Assembly: GCA_964588555.1 (NCBI GenBank)
Contig: CAZPPT010000001.1
Location: forward strand, 1-64,000
Direction: 5' to 3'
Origin: JAGVWJ01 sp964588555
GTDB lineage: Archaea > Micrarchaeota > Micrarchaeia > Anstonellales > Bilamarchaeaceae
Length of the DNA stretch: 64,000 bases
Below the pieces are notes generated by a model that saw only the letters and a list, made by a program, of their open reading frames with translations, was not told the DNA's origin and made no database searches. Positions 16,930 through 25,571 of the stretch are shown here, piece by piece. Position 1 is the stretch's first letter. Each line of letters opens with the position of its first letter. Made by a program: the position numbers and the translations under genes.

Positions 16930-17568
16930 TTAGGTGCACGCGCCATCCTTGCAGACCATGCCTGCAGGGCAGCTTATTGAAGTAGTTCCCACATGCGGTT
17001 CGCTGAGGTCGCCTGAAAGCTGGGGCGTTGTCGGGCAGCTTACCTGAACAAGCATGCCATCAGGTGAACAACTGTCGTAGTACGCCTTACGGGCACGCCC
17101 TATAAAATTGGGATTTTCCGGATTGACCTTGCGATATTGGATGGACACTACGCCCTGTTCGTACGCATCATCTGCCGCATCGCTGTCGGTGCATGACATC
17201 GTCGTTGCGACGCATGCGCCGTTTTCGCACACCGGTTTTGGAAATGCGCATTCAGTAACAATGGTACCAATGCGCCTGTCAACATCACATACTTTCTCAT
17301 TTACTGCCGTGGCACTATAGCATGAATCGGTCTGAAGGTCGCTTGTCGCATCGCTAAAGCGCGCAGTGACGTAGCTTCGCCTGTTAATTGGCGATTCTGA
17401 AAGTGCGTCCCTATCGGTGCATACAACTGCAACTGCAGGCTTTGCCGGGGCAAGGATAACAGTTCCTGAAAGCTCTTCCTTGGGCATTGCCGCTGCAAGA
17501 ACGCCTGAGGTCAAAAGAACAATCCCAAATACGAGGCCAAATACGACATGCGTATGTTCAAATTCCAC
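16930..17568 (-). CDS. Secreted Cys-rich repeat protein, unknown function
   Basis: 212-aa protein with an N-terminal signal or anchor (VVFGLVFGIVLLTSGVLAAA). The GTG at 17568 is taken as start because GGTGA lies 5 nt upstream; an upstream TTG is weaker. The mature part shows an internal duplication: each half begins with CTD[RS]DA and ends in a C-x-x-G-A-C motif (CENGACV, CKDGACT). Ten or more cysteines suggest disulphides outside the cell. CTDSD motifs of this type are frequent in surface proteins of small-genome archaea; this is a general impression, not a family assignment. Confidence 0.65.
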   Translation of the reverse strand: MEFEHTHVVFGLVFGIVLLTSGVLAAAMPKEELSGTVILAPAKPAVAVVCTDRDALSESPINRRSYVTARFSDATSDLQTDSCYSATAVNEKVCDVDRRIGTIVTECAFPKPVCENGACVATTMSCTDSDAADDAYEQGVVSIQYRKVNPENPNFIGRARKAYYDSCSPDGMLVQVSCPTTPQLSGDLSEPHVGTTSISCPAGMVCKDGACT

Positions 17569-17610
17569 AAATATCACCTGTAGCAAGTAGCATAATAAGG
17601 TTTAAAAGAG

Positions 17611-18306
17611 TTATTTGCGCGAACTGTCCTTTTTCTTTTTAACTGGCTTCCGGACGACCCCCTTTGATAGGGACGGCTTTGCAGCAGGCCGTTCGTCAAG
17701 TACGTCCTTAAACTGTGCAAGCGCATCCTGCTTGCCCAGGGGAGAAGTTGTAACTATTTTTTCAGTAAGCGGCTTACGGAGATTTCTGTCACGCTCGCGC
17801 TCGTCCTCACGGATTATGGTGCGCATGATGCCACTTACCCATTCATTTACCTTTTTGTTAAGCGCCACAATAAGCGAGGCCTGCCGCACCTTTTCTGTCC
17901 GTACCCGGTACATCATAACCGGCGGGCCTTCGCCATGCACCGTGTCCCAGCTCTTCTTTTCAGCTTCAGTGCAGGTAGAACAAAGATGTTTTCCGTTGTA
18001 GAAATAAACCGTGGTCAATTCCCGCCCGCACCGTTCACACTGCTCGCGTAACGAAACGGTGGAGGCATACCGTTCTTTTTTGTATCCCTCGCCCCGGTAC
18101 TCATGACGGCGTTCCTCATCACGAACGTCCATAATGCAATTCGGGCAGATAAGCTGGCCCTTAAATGTTTGAAGTTCAGTTGCAGGCAGGTACATACGGC
18201 ATTTGTTGCATGACTTGTTCAACCCATAAAAAATGCAGCTGCCACAATACGACAACCCATCTACTCCGTATTCATGGGCATCTTGGCCGCACCGCGTACA
18301 TTTCAT
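17611..18306 (-). CDS. Multi-zinc-finger (LIM-like) protein
   Basis: 231-aa protein beginning MKCTRCGQ. Six CxxC pairs lie in the first 120 residues: CTRC, CGSC, CNKC, CPNC, CERC and CSTC, spaced so that at least three zinc sites can form in a LIM- or treble-clef-like way. A helical region follows and the tail is very basic (KKKKDSSRK). The composition suggests nucleic-acid or protein binding inside the cell; the target is unknown. The start is supported by the CxxC immediately after the ATG. Confidence 0.65.
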   Translation of the reverse strand: MKCTRCGQDAHEYGVDGLSYCGSCIFYGLNKSCNKCRMYLPATELQTFKGQLICPNCIMDVRDEERRHEYRGEGYKKERYASTVSLREQCERCGRELTTVYFYNGKHLCSTCTEAEKKSWDTVHGEGPPVMMYRVRTEKVRQASLIVALNKKVNEWVSGIMRTIIREDERERDRNLRKPLTEKIVTTSPLGKQDALAQFKDVLDERPAAKPSLSKGVVRKPVKKKKDSSRK

Positions 18307-18545
18307 AGGTAAAATTCAACAATAAAATTTAAATAGGTGGCAGTGTCAAGACCGCATCTAGTTTCGGGTCTCCGATCCCACGTTATCCAGATTCCCAAAC
18401 ACATAACGGAAGATGCAAACAGTGCGGCCCAATTTGTTAATGAAACAGATAACGGAAAATTATTTATAGCTTACTTACTTCAGAAGAAGAGGGGGGTTAA
18501 CCCCCCAATTATTTTAAAAAAATAAAAGAAAAAAAGAGACTAAAT
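18307..18545. other. Gene-poor stretch after the S-layer gene
   Basis: 239 nt between the zinc-finger gene start and the S-layer gene stop. It contains the perfect palindrome at 18491-18506 with A/T-rich flanks and a possible TATA-like stretch (AATTATTTATAGC near 18452-18470). A 62-codon plus-strand frame here lacks recognisable protein features and is not called. Confidence 0.5.
18491..18506 (-). terminator. Palindromic hairpin behind the S-layer gene
   Basis: GGGGGGTTAACCCCCC is a perfect 16-bp palindrome placed about 40 nt after the S-layer stop codon, with an A/T-rich tract between. As RNA it would give a strong GC stem. Position after a presumably very highly expressed gene suggests 3'-end formation or mRNA stabilisation. 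It could also be a protein-binding site for the opposite-side gene. Confidence 0.45.
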
Positions 18546-21413
18546 TTATTGTCTCCTTAACTGTGCAACGAAGTCTTGTGCTGCTTCGAGGGTATCCTCT
18601 GCTGAATAACCTGCAACAACGATCTTCTTGCCCGGTACAATTTCTCTGACAACCTTTCTTTCGGTTTCAAAGTTAACGCTTGCACCTTCCAAGACGCTTC
18701 GTGTTACATCGTTTACAGCCGGACCACCGACGGTAACAACAACATCAACGTCTGCTGCATCCCTGTCAAGCACAACAAGGCTTTCTGAGACAGATCCTGG
18801 CAATGCACCTGTGTAAGATGCCTGTGGATCCTTGCCATCAGCAAGCACAACTGCGCTCTGTGCAGAGCTGTCAACAGTACATGCTGGTGTACCACCGACC
18901 CCAACGCCGCATGCACCGACTGCTTCAGTAATCTCCTGTACTTTTACGGAGATACCGCCAGTACCCGGTACTTCATAGCTTTCACCTTCACCAAGAGTTA
19001 CTTGGTAACCGCTCGTGTCAGCTGCTGCTGCTTCTGCAGTAGAGAGCACGTATTGCGGGTGTGCTACCTTGGCCTTTGGCACCTTCAAGGTCATAACCGA
19101 ATCACTGAGTTCTTGACATACAGTACCTCTGTGGGTAATGTAGTTGACCTCCCTTTGTGTCGGCATGCTTGTTACGCCTTCAAGGTCGTGGGACGCACGG
19201 GTTGCAGAGAAGTTTGCCGCGCTTGCAATTGTACATTTGTCCTTTAAGTACCTCGAGTTTGGAGAGTCCTTGTTGAAACTCTTTGCAGTTATGTTAAAGA
19301 ATGCCGCAATTGCGTCTGGCTTTGATGCTGACTGGTCTTCACCTGAGTCTTCTGAGAGCAAGATGACAAGACCGCCCGTATCTACAATGGTGTTGCCCAT
19401 ACCGGTCCGGTCTGCTGCAGAGAAGTTAGCACCATTCTGGACACTCGTAAATGAGTTACCGTTGGTACCGTTACCTGCACCGCCCCAACCGATTCGGATC
19501 AAACCACCGTTTGAGATACTTGCTGAAGCACCTGCTGTTGCATACTGCAAGTTTACATACGTGTCGTTTGCCCAACCAACGTTGCCGCCAACTTGTGACG
19601 TTATGTTACCCAAGAATACCCATCGTTCTGGAGTACCTTCCAACTTCATAATGGTACTGCCTGGAACAAGGACGTGATATCCACCTGAGTTAAAACCGGA
19701 GAAATCACTCTTGGTCAAGTTACCGGTGGTTCCGAGCAATCCGCCCGTACCGTCTGTGAGTAACAGGACACGTACTTCACTACCAGTACCCTGGCTTGTG
19801 GAGAAACCGCCTGAAACACCAGTGGTAATCCGGACGTAACCGGTTGCGTTTGATTCACGGGTTGTTGTCGTTGAACCGTCTGCAACATAGGTAAAGCCTG
19901 AAGAACCAAGCTCGACAAACTCATACTTAAGCGTGTCGTAGTCTGCGCTTGATGAGGGGTTCAAGTCAAGTCCCTTGTAGGTAAACTTGTAGCCTGTTGG
20001 ATCCTCAATCAAGTTGTATCCCTCGCCCTTCTTAAAGAAGTCTGAGATATCCCGGTAGATCAAGATTGACCTTAAGTGGTCTGTGTCGTTGTTGGAACCC
20101 GTATCGCGGTTTTTCCATGCAAGACGTACTTTCCACTTTGAGTTCTTGTCTCGGTCGCCGTTTACTTCGACAACATCACCGTCTTTTAATTTCATCTCGT
20201 TTGAGATAACCGACATATCTGCCCATTTTGCACCGAAGGTGTAACCAGGAGCAGTCTTAAAGACGCGGACACGAACTTGTACGCCGCCTGATGTTGAAAC
20301 TGTTTGTGTAACACCCGGGGCAATGGTTGTCTGCTTAAGTACGGCATCGTTTGCATCCAAGACGCTTACGATTGCGTGCTGTTCCGTAGCTGACGAACCT
20401 TCCTTGATATCGTCAAGCCGTACGCGGACGCCGCCTGCTGCTTCCAAGCTTTCACCGACATTGATAATACCGCCGACGGTTTCCTTAGCAAGGTTGATTT
20501 CACCACCGCTTCGTACGGTCGTTTCGTTGTACGTATCAGATACTGCGGGTGAGCTTGGGTCGATCTTGGTAATTACCCAGTCGCTTCCCAAGAACTTAAT
20601 CTTAACCTTGTGGTTTTGGGTGTGATCTGTTGAAGTTGATGCACAACCTGAGTCTGCACCACCCCAGCTACCGTTTGTTGAAACAGTACAAACTGGAATA
20701 CCATACTGGTCGTGGGTGAACTTTACCTGATAGACAAAGTCCTTAAACCGACCACCGACATCATCAAATGAGTCGCGGTATTGGGAGTGTGCATTGACGA
20801 ACAAGTACTGCTTTTCCTTGTAGTCACGGCCTGCATCTGCATCACGAATCGTTACTTCCTGAAATGGTTCAAATTCAGCACCGCTGATCCGGAAGAGTTC
20901 TTCGTTTGAGACACCGCTTAAACCACCTGCACTTGCACCATCTGAGAACGGGTGTGCTTCATCGCTTGTTTCTGCAGTTGTCCTGTTAAAAACAAGCAAG
21001 CTTCCCTGACCTCTGTCCCGAATCGTTCTATCAGTAATATCACCGACCAACGAGTTCATGGTGTAGGTACCGGGTGTTGCCGTGCCTGGAACAGTAATTT
21101 CCAGCTTTGCCTTTTCATCGCTGATTGCGCATGCCCCGCCTGTTCCGCCAACTGTACAGGTTGCTGAACCGCTTACCTGTGCCGTAAAGACGGTAGACTT
21201 CCATGCCTTTGCCGCAATCTGTGCTGCAATGTTTGCTGCTGCGACACCGTCACTGGCTGCTGCGGATTCACCGACAACTACTTTTGCTACGGTGTTTCCT
21301 TGGTCATTAACCAGTGCCGTGTTGCCGAACATCAAACCGGCAAACGCTACTGAGCTTGCCAAGATTGTTGCCCCTGCAACAATTGCACCAATTTTCTTTA
21401 AATTCACTTTCAT
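18546..21413 (-). CDS. S-layer protein (MJ/methanococcal type)
   Basis: 955-aa surface-layer protein. The N-terminus MKVNLKKIGAIVAGATILASSVAFAG is a signal peptide like those of methanococcal S-layer proteins. It is followed by the diagnostic NTALVNDQGNTVAKVVVGESAAASDGVAAANIAAQI. The C-terminus (EIVPGKKIVVAGYSAEDTLEAAQDFVAQLRRQ) matches the family's end, where the same alpha/beta S-layer domain is completed. The middle is Gly/Ser/Thr-rich beta structure with several N-x-S/T sequons, likely targets of AglB. The start follows GGTGA by 4 nt. The gene has a long leader and a palindromic TATA region upstream. Confidence 0.93.
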   Translation of the reverse strand: MKVNLKKIGAIVAGATILASSVAFAGLMFGNTALVNDQGNTVAKVVVGESAAASDGVAAANIAAQIAAKAWKSTVFTAQVSGSATCTVGGTGGACAISDEKAKLEITVPGTATPGTYTMNSLVGDITDRTIRDRGQGSLLVFNRTTAETSDEAHPFSDGASAGGLSGVSNEELFRISGAEFEPFQEVTIRDADAGRDYKEKQYLFVNAHSQYRDSFDDVGGRFKDFVYQVKFTHDQYGIPVCTVSTNGSWGGADSGCASTSTDHTQNHKVKIKFLGSDWVITKIDPSSPAVSDTYNETTVRSGGEINLAKETVGGIINVGESLEAAGGVRVRLDDIKEGSSATEQHAIVSVLDANDAVLKQTTIAPGVTQTVSTSGGVQVRVRVFKTAPGYTFGAKWADMSVISNEMKLKDGDVVEVNGDRDKNSKWKVRLAWKNRDTGSNNDTDHLRSILIYRDISDFFKKGEGYNLIEDPTGYKFTYKGLDLNPSSSADYDTLKYEFVELGSSGFTYVADGSTTTTRESNATGYVRITTGVSGGFSTSQGTGSEVRVLLLTDGTGGLLGTTGNLTKSDFSGFNSGGYHVLVPGSTIMKLEGTPERWVFLGNITSQVGGNVGWANDTYVNLQYATAGASASISNGGLIRIGWGGAGNGTNGNSFTSVQNGANFSAADRTGMGNTIVDTGGLVILLSEDSGEDQSASKPDAIAAFFNITAKSFNKDSPNSRYLKDKCTIASAANFSATRASHDLEGVTSMPTQREVNYITHRGTVCQELSDSVMTLKVPKAKVAHPQYVLSTAEAAAADTSGYQVTLGEGESYEVPGTGGISVKVQEITEAVGACGVGVGGTPACTVDSSAQSAVVLADGKDPQASYTGALPGSVSESLVVLDRDAADVDVVVTVGGPAVNDVTRSVLEGASVNFETERKVVREIVPGKKIVVAGYSAEDTLEAAQDFVAQLRRQ

Positions 21414-21637
21414 TTATTCACCTCAAGGTTTTCGGAAAAAGAAGCGCGTCGCTTCCTTTCCAGCAGTTTATTCAACCGCCCCTATGGCCCTTCTCATTAA
21501 GACTACTGACGGTTTTTCGTATCGTTTGATTCCGCAACGGGAAGTCACGGCCTCACGATGATCCCATCATCCGATACAGGGCCAAAAAACACAGATAGAG
21601 AAGATATTCTCTATCAGATTAACAACACATGTCCAAC
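21414..21637 (-). promoter_or_regulatory. Long structured 5' leader of the S-layer gene
   Basis: No gene is seen here. If transcription starts about 25 nt downstream of the TATA box at 21644-21651, the mRNA has a leader of roughly 200 nt, unusual among the short or absent leaders in this window. It contains an 8-bp stem with a 6-nt loop at 21594-21615 (GATAGAGA / TCTCTATC), which would lie at the very 5' end of the transcript, and a 6-bp stem GAAGCG/CGCTTC at 21441-21455. The remaining sequence up to 21753 is A/T-rich with no frame worth calling. Confidence 0.5.
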
Positions 21638-21657
21638 ATAACATTTATAAATGTTAT
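21638..21657 (-). promoter_or_regulatory. TATA box inside a 20-bp perfect palindrome
   Basis: ATAACATTTATAAATGTTAT is its own reverse complement over 20 bp and contains TTTATAAA at its centre. The only gene it can drive in the leftward direction is the S-layer gene. Rightward lies the RNase Z 3' end. The symmetry is either a dimeric regulator site on the promoter or chance in A/T-rich DNA. Confidence 0.5.
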
Positions 21658-21753
21658 GACCAAACATAAACTCAAATTTATAATAAACTAATAGCAGAAG
21701 GACAAACAACGAACAAGCTATTCGCTAAATAACGAAGTCCCCTTATTTTTATC

Positions 21754-22650
21754 TCATAAGTTGGCAACAAAACCGTCATGTGCGACCACCGTGTTTGGGA
21801 AGATTGTGGTTGCTTCCGTATGGAGACTTTTAAGTTTTTCCTCATCGCTGTACCGCGGGCTGATGTGCGTAAGTATGAGTTGTTTAACGCCGGCATCCTT
21901 TGCAAGCTGCGCAGCATCTGCGGCAGTCGAATGGTTTCGCTCTTTTGCCTCGGCCGCCTTGTCGCTTGAGAATGTCGATTCATGAATAAGGATGTCTGCG
22001 CCTTCTGCTGCAATCCGAAGTGCCTCGGAAGGTGCGCAGTCGCCTGAATACACGACCTTTAGCCCCTTTTGTACCCAGCTTATGTCATCAAGATGGATTG
22101 TTTTTCCATTAACGGCAAGTGAACCTTTTTTTTGTATTTCAGTAAAAAGCTGGCCCCTCAGGCCGGCCTCATGCGCCTTTTTCTCGTCAAATTTCCTCCG
22201 TTCATGCTCCTCGAAAATAAAGCCATATGCATACCGTGCATCGCCGTCGCCGTGTTTTACGCGTACGGCACGTATGGTGCAGTCGTTCTTCTGAAATAGA
22301 AGCCCGCCACGCGGTTTTATAGTATGTAGCGTCACAAACGCGCGTTTATTCATCGGTGAAAGGCCTTTTGGCGCAAACACTTCAATGGGCCGTGGCACAG
22401 GCTGCAAGAGGTTAAGCGTCTCGATAAGCCCATGCATCCCAAGCGTATGGTCAAGATGAAGGTGCGAAAGAAAGACCGCTTCCAAAGACCCATAGCCGAT
22501 TTTTTCCTGCATCATCCTTCGTTGCGTGCCTTCGCCGCAGTCAAATAAATAGATTTTTCCCTGCCATTTAAGCGCAATTGCGGGCATGCCGCGAGCAGGC
22601 GTTGGGACGCTTGCGCTTGTCCCGAGAAAGGTGATTTGGAGTTTTGACAT
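21754..22650 (-). CDS. rnz: Ribonuclease Z (tRNA 3'-processing endonuclease)
   Basis: 298-aa metallo-beta-lactamase-fold RNase that cuts the 3' trailer from pre-tRNA, needed here since neither tRNA gene encodes CCA. FLGTSASVPTPARGMPAIAL at the N-terminus is the RNase Z signature. The zinc motif HxHxDH is SHLHLDHTLGMHG near residue 60, and the other ligands (SGDCAPSEAL, HESTF, LTHISPRYS) are present. The length is that of the short form RNase ZS. Confidence 0.96.
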   Translation of the reverse strand: MSKLQITFLGTSASVPTPARGMPAIALKWQGKIYLFDCGEGTQRRMMQEKIGYGSLEAVFLSHLHLDHTLGMHGLIETLNLLQPVPRPIEVFAPKGLSPMNKRAFVTLHTIKPRGGLLFQKNDCTIRAVRVKHGDGDARYAYGFIFEEHERRKFDEKKAHEAGLRGQLFTEIQKKGSLAVNGKTIHLDDISWVQKGLKVVYSGDCAPSEALRIAAEGADILIHESTFSSDKAAEAKERNHSTAADAAQLAKDAGVKQLILTHISPRYSDEEKLKSLHTEATTIFPNTVVAHDGFVANL

Positions 22651-22693
22651 AAAAAATGTTTAGCCAATTGCATTTATAAACTCCCATCGTATA

Positions 22694-24055
22694 CTACAAG
22701 CGAGCAAGAAAAAGGGCAAGCGGGATGATGGGCGGTGGATCTTGACGAAATGTAGTTTTTGAAACGTATATGAACGGTTTTATTGGAAGTACTTTTTGGC
22801 AAAACTCCTTTTTATGGTCGGTCCATTTCATTTCAAAACCTGCAAGTTCACCATTAATATACGCAACAACATCGACCTCGCTTCCGTTCTTCCAATATGA
22901 AACGTAATCATTAAAACGCCGGCCTTGGTTCTTTTTAAGAAGGAATCGGGCGACGTGTACTGCAAGTACCGCCTCAACCATCGCTTCAGTCTTGTTTTTA
23001 ACCGACTGTAGGCACCATTCCTCAAACAAATGCCATAAAAGCGGATCAAATAAGTGAAGTTTCTTATTTTTTGCGAATTCCTTTGTTCTTGAGTTAGGGT
23101 TAACGGCATAGAGCGGCAAAAGAATAAATAAGCGTTCAAAAAGCTCCACGTACGAGGAAACTGTCGGGGGGGATTTTATTGAAGTTTCTTGACTTATTGC
23201 CTCCCAACTTACTGGTGAAGGTACCTTTGAAAGAATAACTTTTATGATTTCACGTGCAATTGCGTCGCTTTTCCCGTTCTTAAGAATGTCGCCAATAACC
23301 CAACTTCGATATGTTTCTCTAGCAGATTCCAAAACAATATGTTCTTTTAAGAATGATAAAACCGAAAGGGGAAACCCGCCACATATGAGGTAATCAAGAA
23401 GGTATACGTGGAGACGATTCTGAAATTGGAGAAGATTAGAATACTGTGAAAAATCTAAAATATCTTCAAGAGGGGGGATTTTTTTAATAAGCTCAGGATC
23501 AACAACATGAACAAATTCTCTAAATGATAGTGGGAGTATAAAAAGTGTAATGCCATGACCTCGTCTTCCTGGAAACAGTTCGCTTCCCTTTTGAAGTTGA
23601 AATGCATTTGATCCACTTACTGTAACTACTGCTTCTCTAAAATCGCCATCATCAATAAAGCCCTTTAGTGTTTTTTCCCACCCATCAACTTCCGTTATTT
23701 CGTCAAGAAAAATAAATACTTTTTTTGAGCGTGCATAACTGAAAAAATTTTCAAGTATTAGCCGTAGTTCCTGTGAAGAAGAAAGTTCGTCACAACGTAA
23801 ATAAAGGACAGAACGGGGGTCAGTCTTTTCTTCAATGAGCTTTTTAACCACAAATTTAATGAGAGTTGTTTTTCCTGCCTGACGCGGGCCAATAAGCATA
23901 TTAAAAGAATATGGCTTAAGTACGAATTCATCGATCTGAAACGGAATCCACCTCTTTTCGTGCTCGTGCCATTGCCTTAGGTGTGAATCATCCTCCATTC
24001 TTCCCTCCCACCAGATATTCTGTTTTTGGAGAATGCTTAAGCTTTCAATATCCAT
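22694..24055 (-). CDS. AAA_14/DUF4143-type archaeal ATPase
   Basis: 453-aa ATP-binding protein of the large, poorly understood archaeal/bacterial AAA_14-DUF4143 group. Walker A is GPRQAGKTT (about residue 57), Walker B is VFIFLDEITE (about 115), and a sensor-like VSGSNAF follows. The C-terminal DUF4143 region ends with GSEVDVVAY...GFEMKW, reminiscent of a PD-(D/E)xK nuclease core (D, then E-x-K). These proteins are often sporadic and mobile; the cell target is unknown. Divergent from the AbiEi-like gene across an A/T-rich operator-like region. Confidence 0.85.
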   Translation of the reverse strand: MDIESLSILQKQNIWWEGRMEDDSHLRQWHEHEKRWIPFQIDEFVLKPYSFNMLIGPRQAGKTTLIKFVVKKLIEEKTDPRSVLYLRCDELSSSQELRLILENFFSYARSKKVFIFLDEITEVDGWEKTLKGFIDDGDFREAVVTVSGSNAFQLQKGSELFPGRRGHGITLFILPLSFREFVHVVDPELIKKIPPLEDILDFSQYSNLLQFQNRLHVYLLDYLICGGFPLSVLSFLKEHIVLESARETYRSWVIGDILKNGKSDAIAREIIKVILSKVPSPVSWEAISQETSIKSPPTVSSYVELFERLFILLPLYAVNPNSRTKEFAKNKKLHLFDPLLWHLFEEWCLQSVKNKTEAMVEAVLAVHVARFLLKKNQGRRFNDYVSYWKNGSEVDVVAYINGELAGFEMKWTDHKKEFCQKVLPIKPFIYVSKTTFRQDPPPIIPLALFLARL

Positions 24056-24182
24056 ATCATTATTTATAAAATCGCCTATTTAAAAACATATCGTTAATAA
24101 TAAAAACGATATATTTAAAAATAAATTATTACAAATAAACGAAACTTATATTATTTTATAATTTTCGTTGATTTATATTAAC
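24056..24182. promoter_or_regulatory. Divergent promoter region with two inverted repeats
   Basis: Very A/T-rich spacer. Inverted repeat 1 is ATATCGTT/AACGATAT at 24088-24095 and 24105-24112. Inverted repeat 2 is AACGAAA/TTTCGTT at 24138-24144 and 24163-24169. All four arms share the core AACGA. TATA-like stretches (TTTATAAA, TATTTAAA) lie among them. Placement between the ATPase and a winged-helix AbiEi-like gene suggests operators for autoregulation. Confidence 0.5.
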
Positions 24183-24764
24183 ATGAGATATAGGGCTTTT
24201 TTTAAAAGTTATTTTAAGAATCGCCCCACATTTACCATAGGGGATGTACGGCGAACCCTATCGGCAACAAAGATAAGTGACGCGTATCTGCATCTTATGC
24301 TCCACCACCTTATAAAAAAGGGGGAAATTAAAAAAATAACAAGGGGAACGTATACGTTCAAGGAAGATATTCAGGTTGTGGGCTTTGCGTATACCCCATT
24401 CTATCATGGGCTACAAGAGGCATTATCACTACGAAATCTCTGGGATCAGGAAACGAACCCCGTGGTGATCACGCCAAGAAAAGTAAGAAATGGGATACGG
24501 ATATTTCTTGGAAATAATTACCTCATACGGAGGATAAGCCGCAGAATGTTCTTTGGGTTTGAAATGATACGTTACTATGACTTCTGGATCCCCGTATCGG
24601 ACATAGAGAAAACGCTTATTGATCTTGTTTATTTTGAAATTAAAATCCCCCCGGAAATTCTTGGAGGCATAAAAGAAAAAATACGAAAACCAGTCCTCGT
24701 TGAATATTTAAGGAGAGTTCCGCCATGGGTCAAGAAGCGAGTTCAAAGGATCATTTCCACGTAG
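24183..24764 (+). CDS. AbiEi-like antitoxin/regulator
   Basis: 193-aa protein with an N-terminal winged helix (FTIGDVRRTLSATKISDAYLHLMLHHLIKKGEIKKITRGTYTF) and a C-terminal AbiEi-type domain (FAYTPFYHGLQEALSLRNLWDQ..., VSDIEKTLIDLVYFEI). AbiEi proteins are DNA-binding antitoxins of type IV systems. The nucleotidyltransferase partner AbiEii is not nearby, so it may regulate the divergent ATPase gene or be solitary. ATG 24183 is the start; the upstream TTG at 24168 lies inside an inverted repeat. The 3' end overlaps the convergent small gene by 22 nt. Confidence 0.7.
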   Translation: MRYRAFFKSYFKNRPTFTIGDVRRTLSATKISDAYLHLMLHHLIKKGEIKKITRGTYTFKEDIQVVGFAYTPFYHGLQEALSLRNLWDQETNPVVITPRKVRNGIRIFLGNNYLIRRISRRMFFGFEMIRYYDFWIPVSDIEKTLIDLVYFEIKIPPEILGGIKEKIRKPVLVEYLRRVPPWVKKRVQRIIST

Positions 24765-25006
24765 CACACGTCAGGAAGTAAATTTTCAGCCAATTCGGTT
24801 TTCGTTTCCATGCGAAAATTAATCGCGCATGCCCCAACATTCTTTTTCCGTTCCTCTACTTTCCTACTTGTCAGATCAGTTACTGGAATCCCATGCGTGT
24901 CAAAAAATGCCTGCACCTGCCAATAGTCAAATTCAAGCGCATCCGCAGCTTGCCTCAATGTTATACATCGCTCCTTATACGCACTTATGGGTTTTGATCT
25001 TTCCAT
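24743..25006 (-). CDS. Small UPF0175-like helix-turn-helix protein
   Basis: 87-aa protein from ATG 25006. The central part (ERCITLRQAADALEFDYWQVQAFFDTHGIPVTDL) has the spacing of the short helix-turn-helix found in UPF0175-type antitoxins (ITLRQAAD...GIPV). No PIN-domain toxin is adjacent. Its 3' end overlaps the AbiEi-like gene tail to tail. Family assignment is tentative. Confidence 0.5.
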   Translation of the reverse strand: MERSKPISAYKERCITLRQAADALEFDYWQVQAFFDTHGIPVTDLTSRKVEERKKNVGACAINFRMETKTELAENLLPDVCYVEMIL

Positions 25007-25049
25007 TCTAATCGTCTGATAAAGAGAAGTAACACCAAAAAGTAAAAAC

Positions 25050-25541
25050 TTATTTTCTCTTTGCAACTGCGGTCCGCTTGAGTGGTTTTCCAGGTTGCCT
25101 TGCAGCCGGTTTTGTGCTTGCTTGTGGACGTGATACGGGCGCACTTGTGCGCGGTGGCGCCGGATTCTGAAAGCGGATGGTCGGCGGCATGATCGGCGGC
25201 GTTAAGTTGAAAACACGTGCAATGAAAATTGCATTTATGGATGCGCTGTAATTGATCATGTTGACTATGTATTCGCCAGCGCTTCCGCTTATGCGCCGTG
25301 ATTTTTTCCATTCCTCGTATGCTTTTTCCGTCTCAGGGCCGCTAAAGAGCGCCTTTCCTCCCATACGGATATAGCTTTTGTCCGGGAGGTATGTAGTAAG
25401 ATAAACGAAATTTACAAGTAATGAGTCGCCATCCTGACCAACCTGTGACAAGTCAATATTTGAATTAATGCCCTGCGGCGAAACATGAGGCGTGTTTTTG
25501 CGCGTATCTGCAAAGTCAAATTCTATATGGACAAGTTGCAT
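25050..25541 (-). CDS. Conserved-looking protein, unknown function
   Basis: 163-aa protein from ATG 25541. The N-terminal two thirds is a compact alpha/beta domain (MQLVHIEFDFADTRKN..., LVNFVYLTTYLPDKSYIRMGGKALF, SGSAGEYIVNMINYSASINAIFIARVFNLTPPIMPPTIRF). The pattern of strands followed by a helix and PPIMPP is faintly like SecB-type chaperones. The C-terminal 40 residues are Pro/Ala/Lys/Arg-rich and probably disordered. It precedes, and may be cotranscribed with, the small HTH gene, and directly follows the 1770-aa gene. Confidence 0.5.
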   Translation of the reverse strand: MQLVHIEFDFADTRKNTPHVSPQGINSNIDLSQVGQDGDSLLVNFVYLTTYLPDKSYIRMGGKALFSGPETEKAYEEWKKSRRISGSAGEYIVNMINYSASINAIFIARVFNLTPPIMPPTIRFQNPAPPRTSAPVSRPQASTKPAARQPGKPLKRTAVAKRK

Positions 25542-25571
25542 AATAATCAAGTCTCTTACTATGCGAAGATT

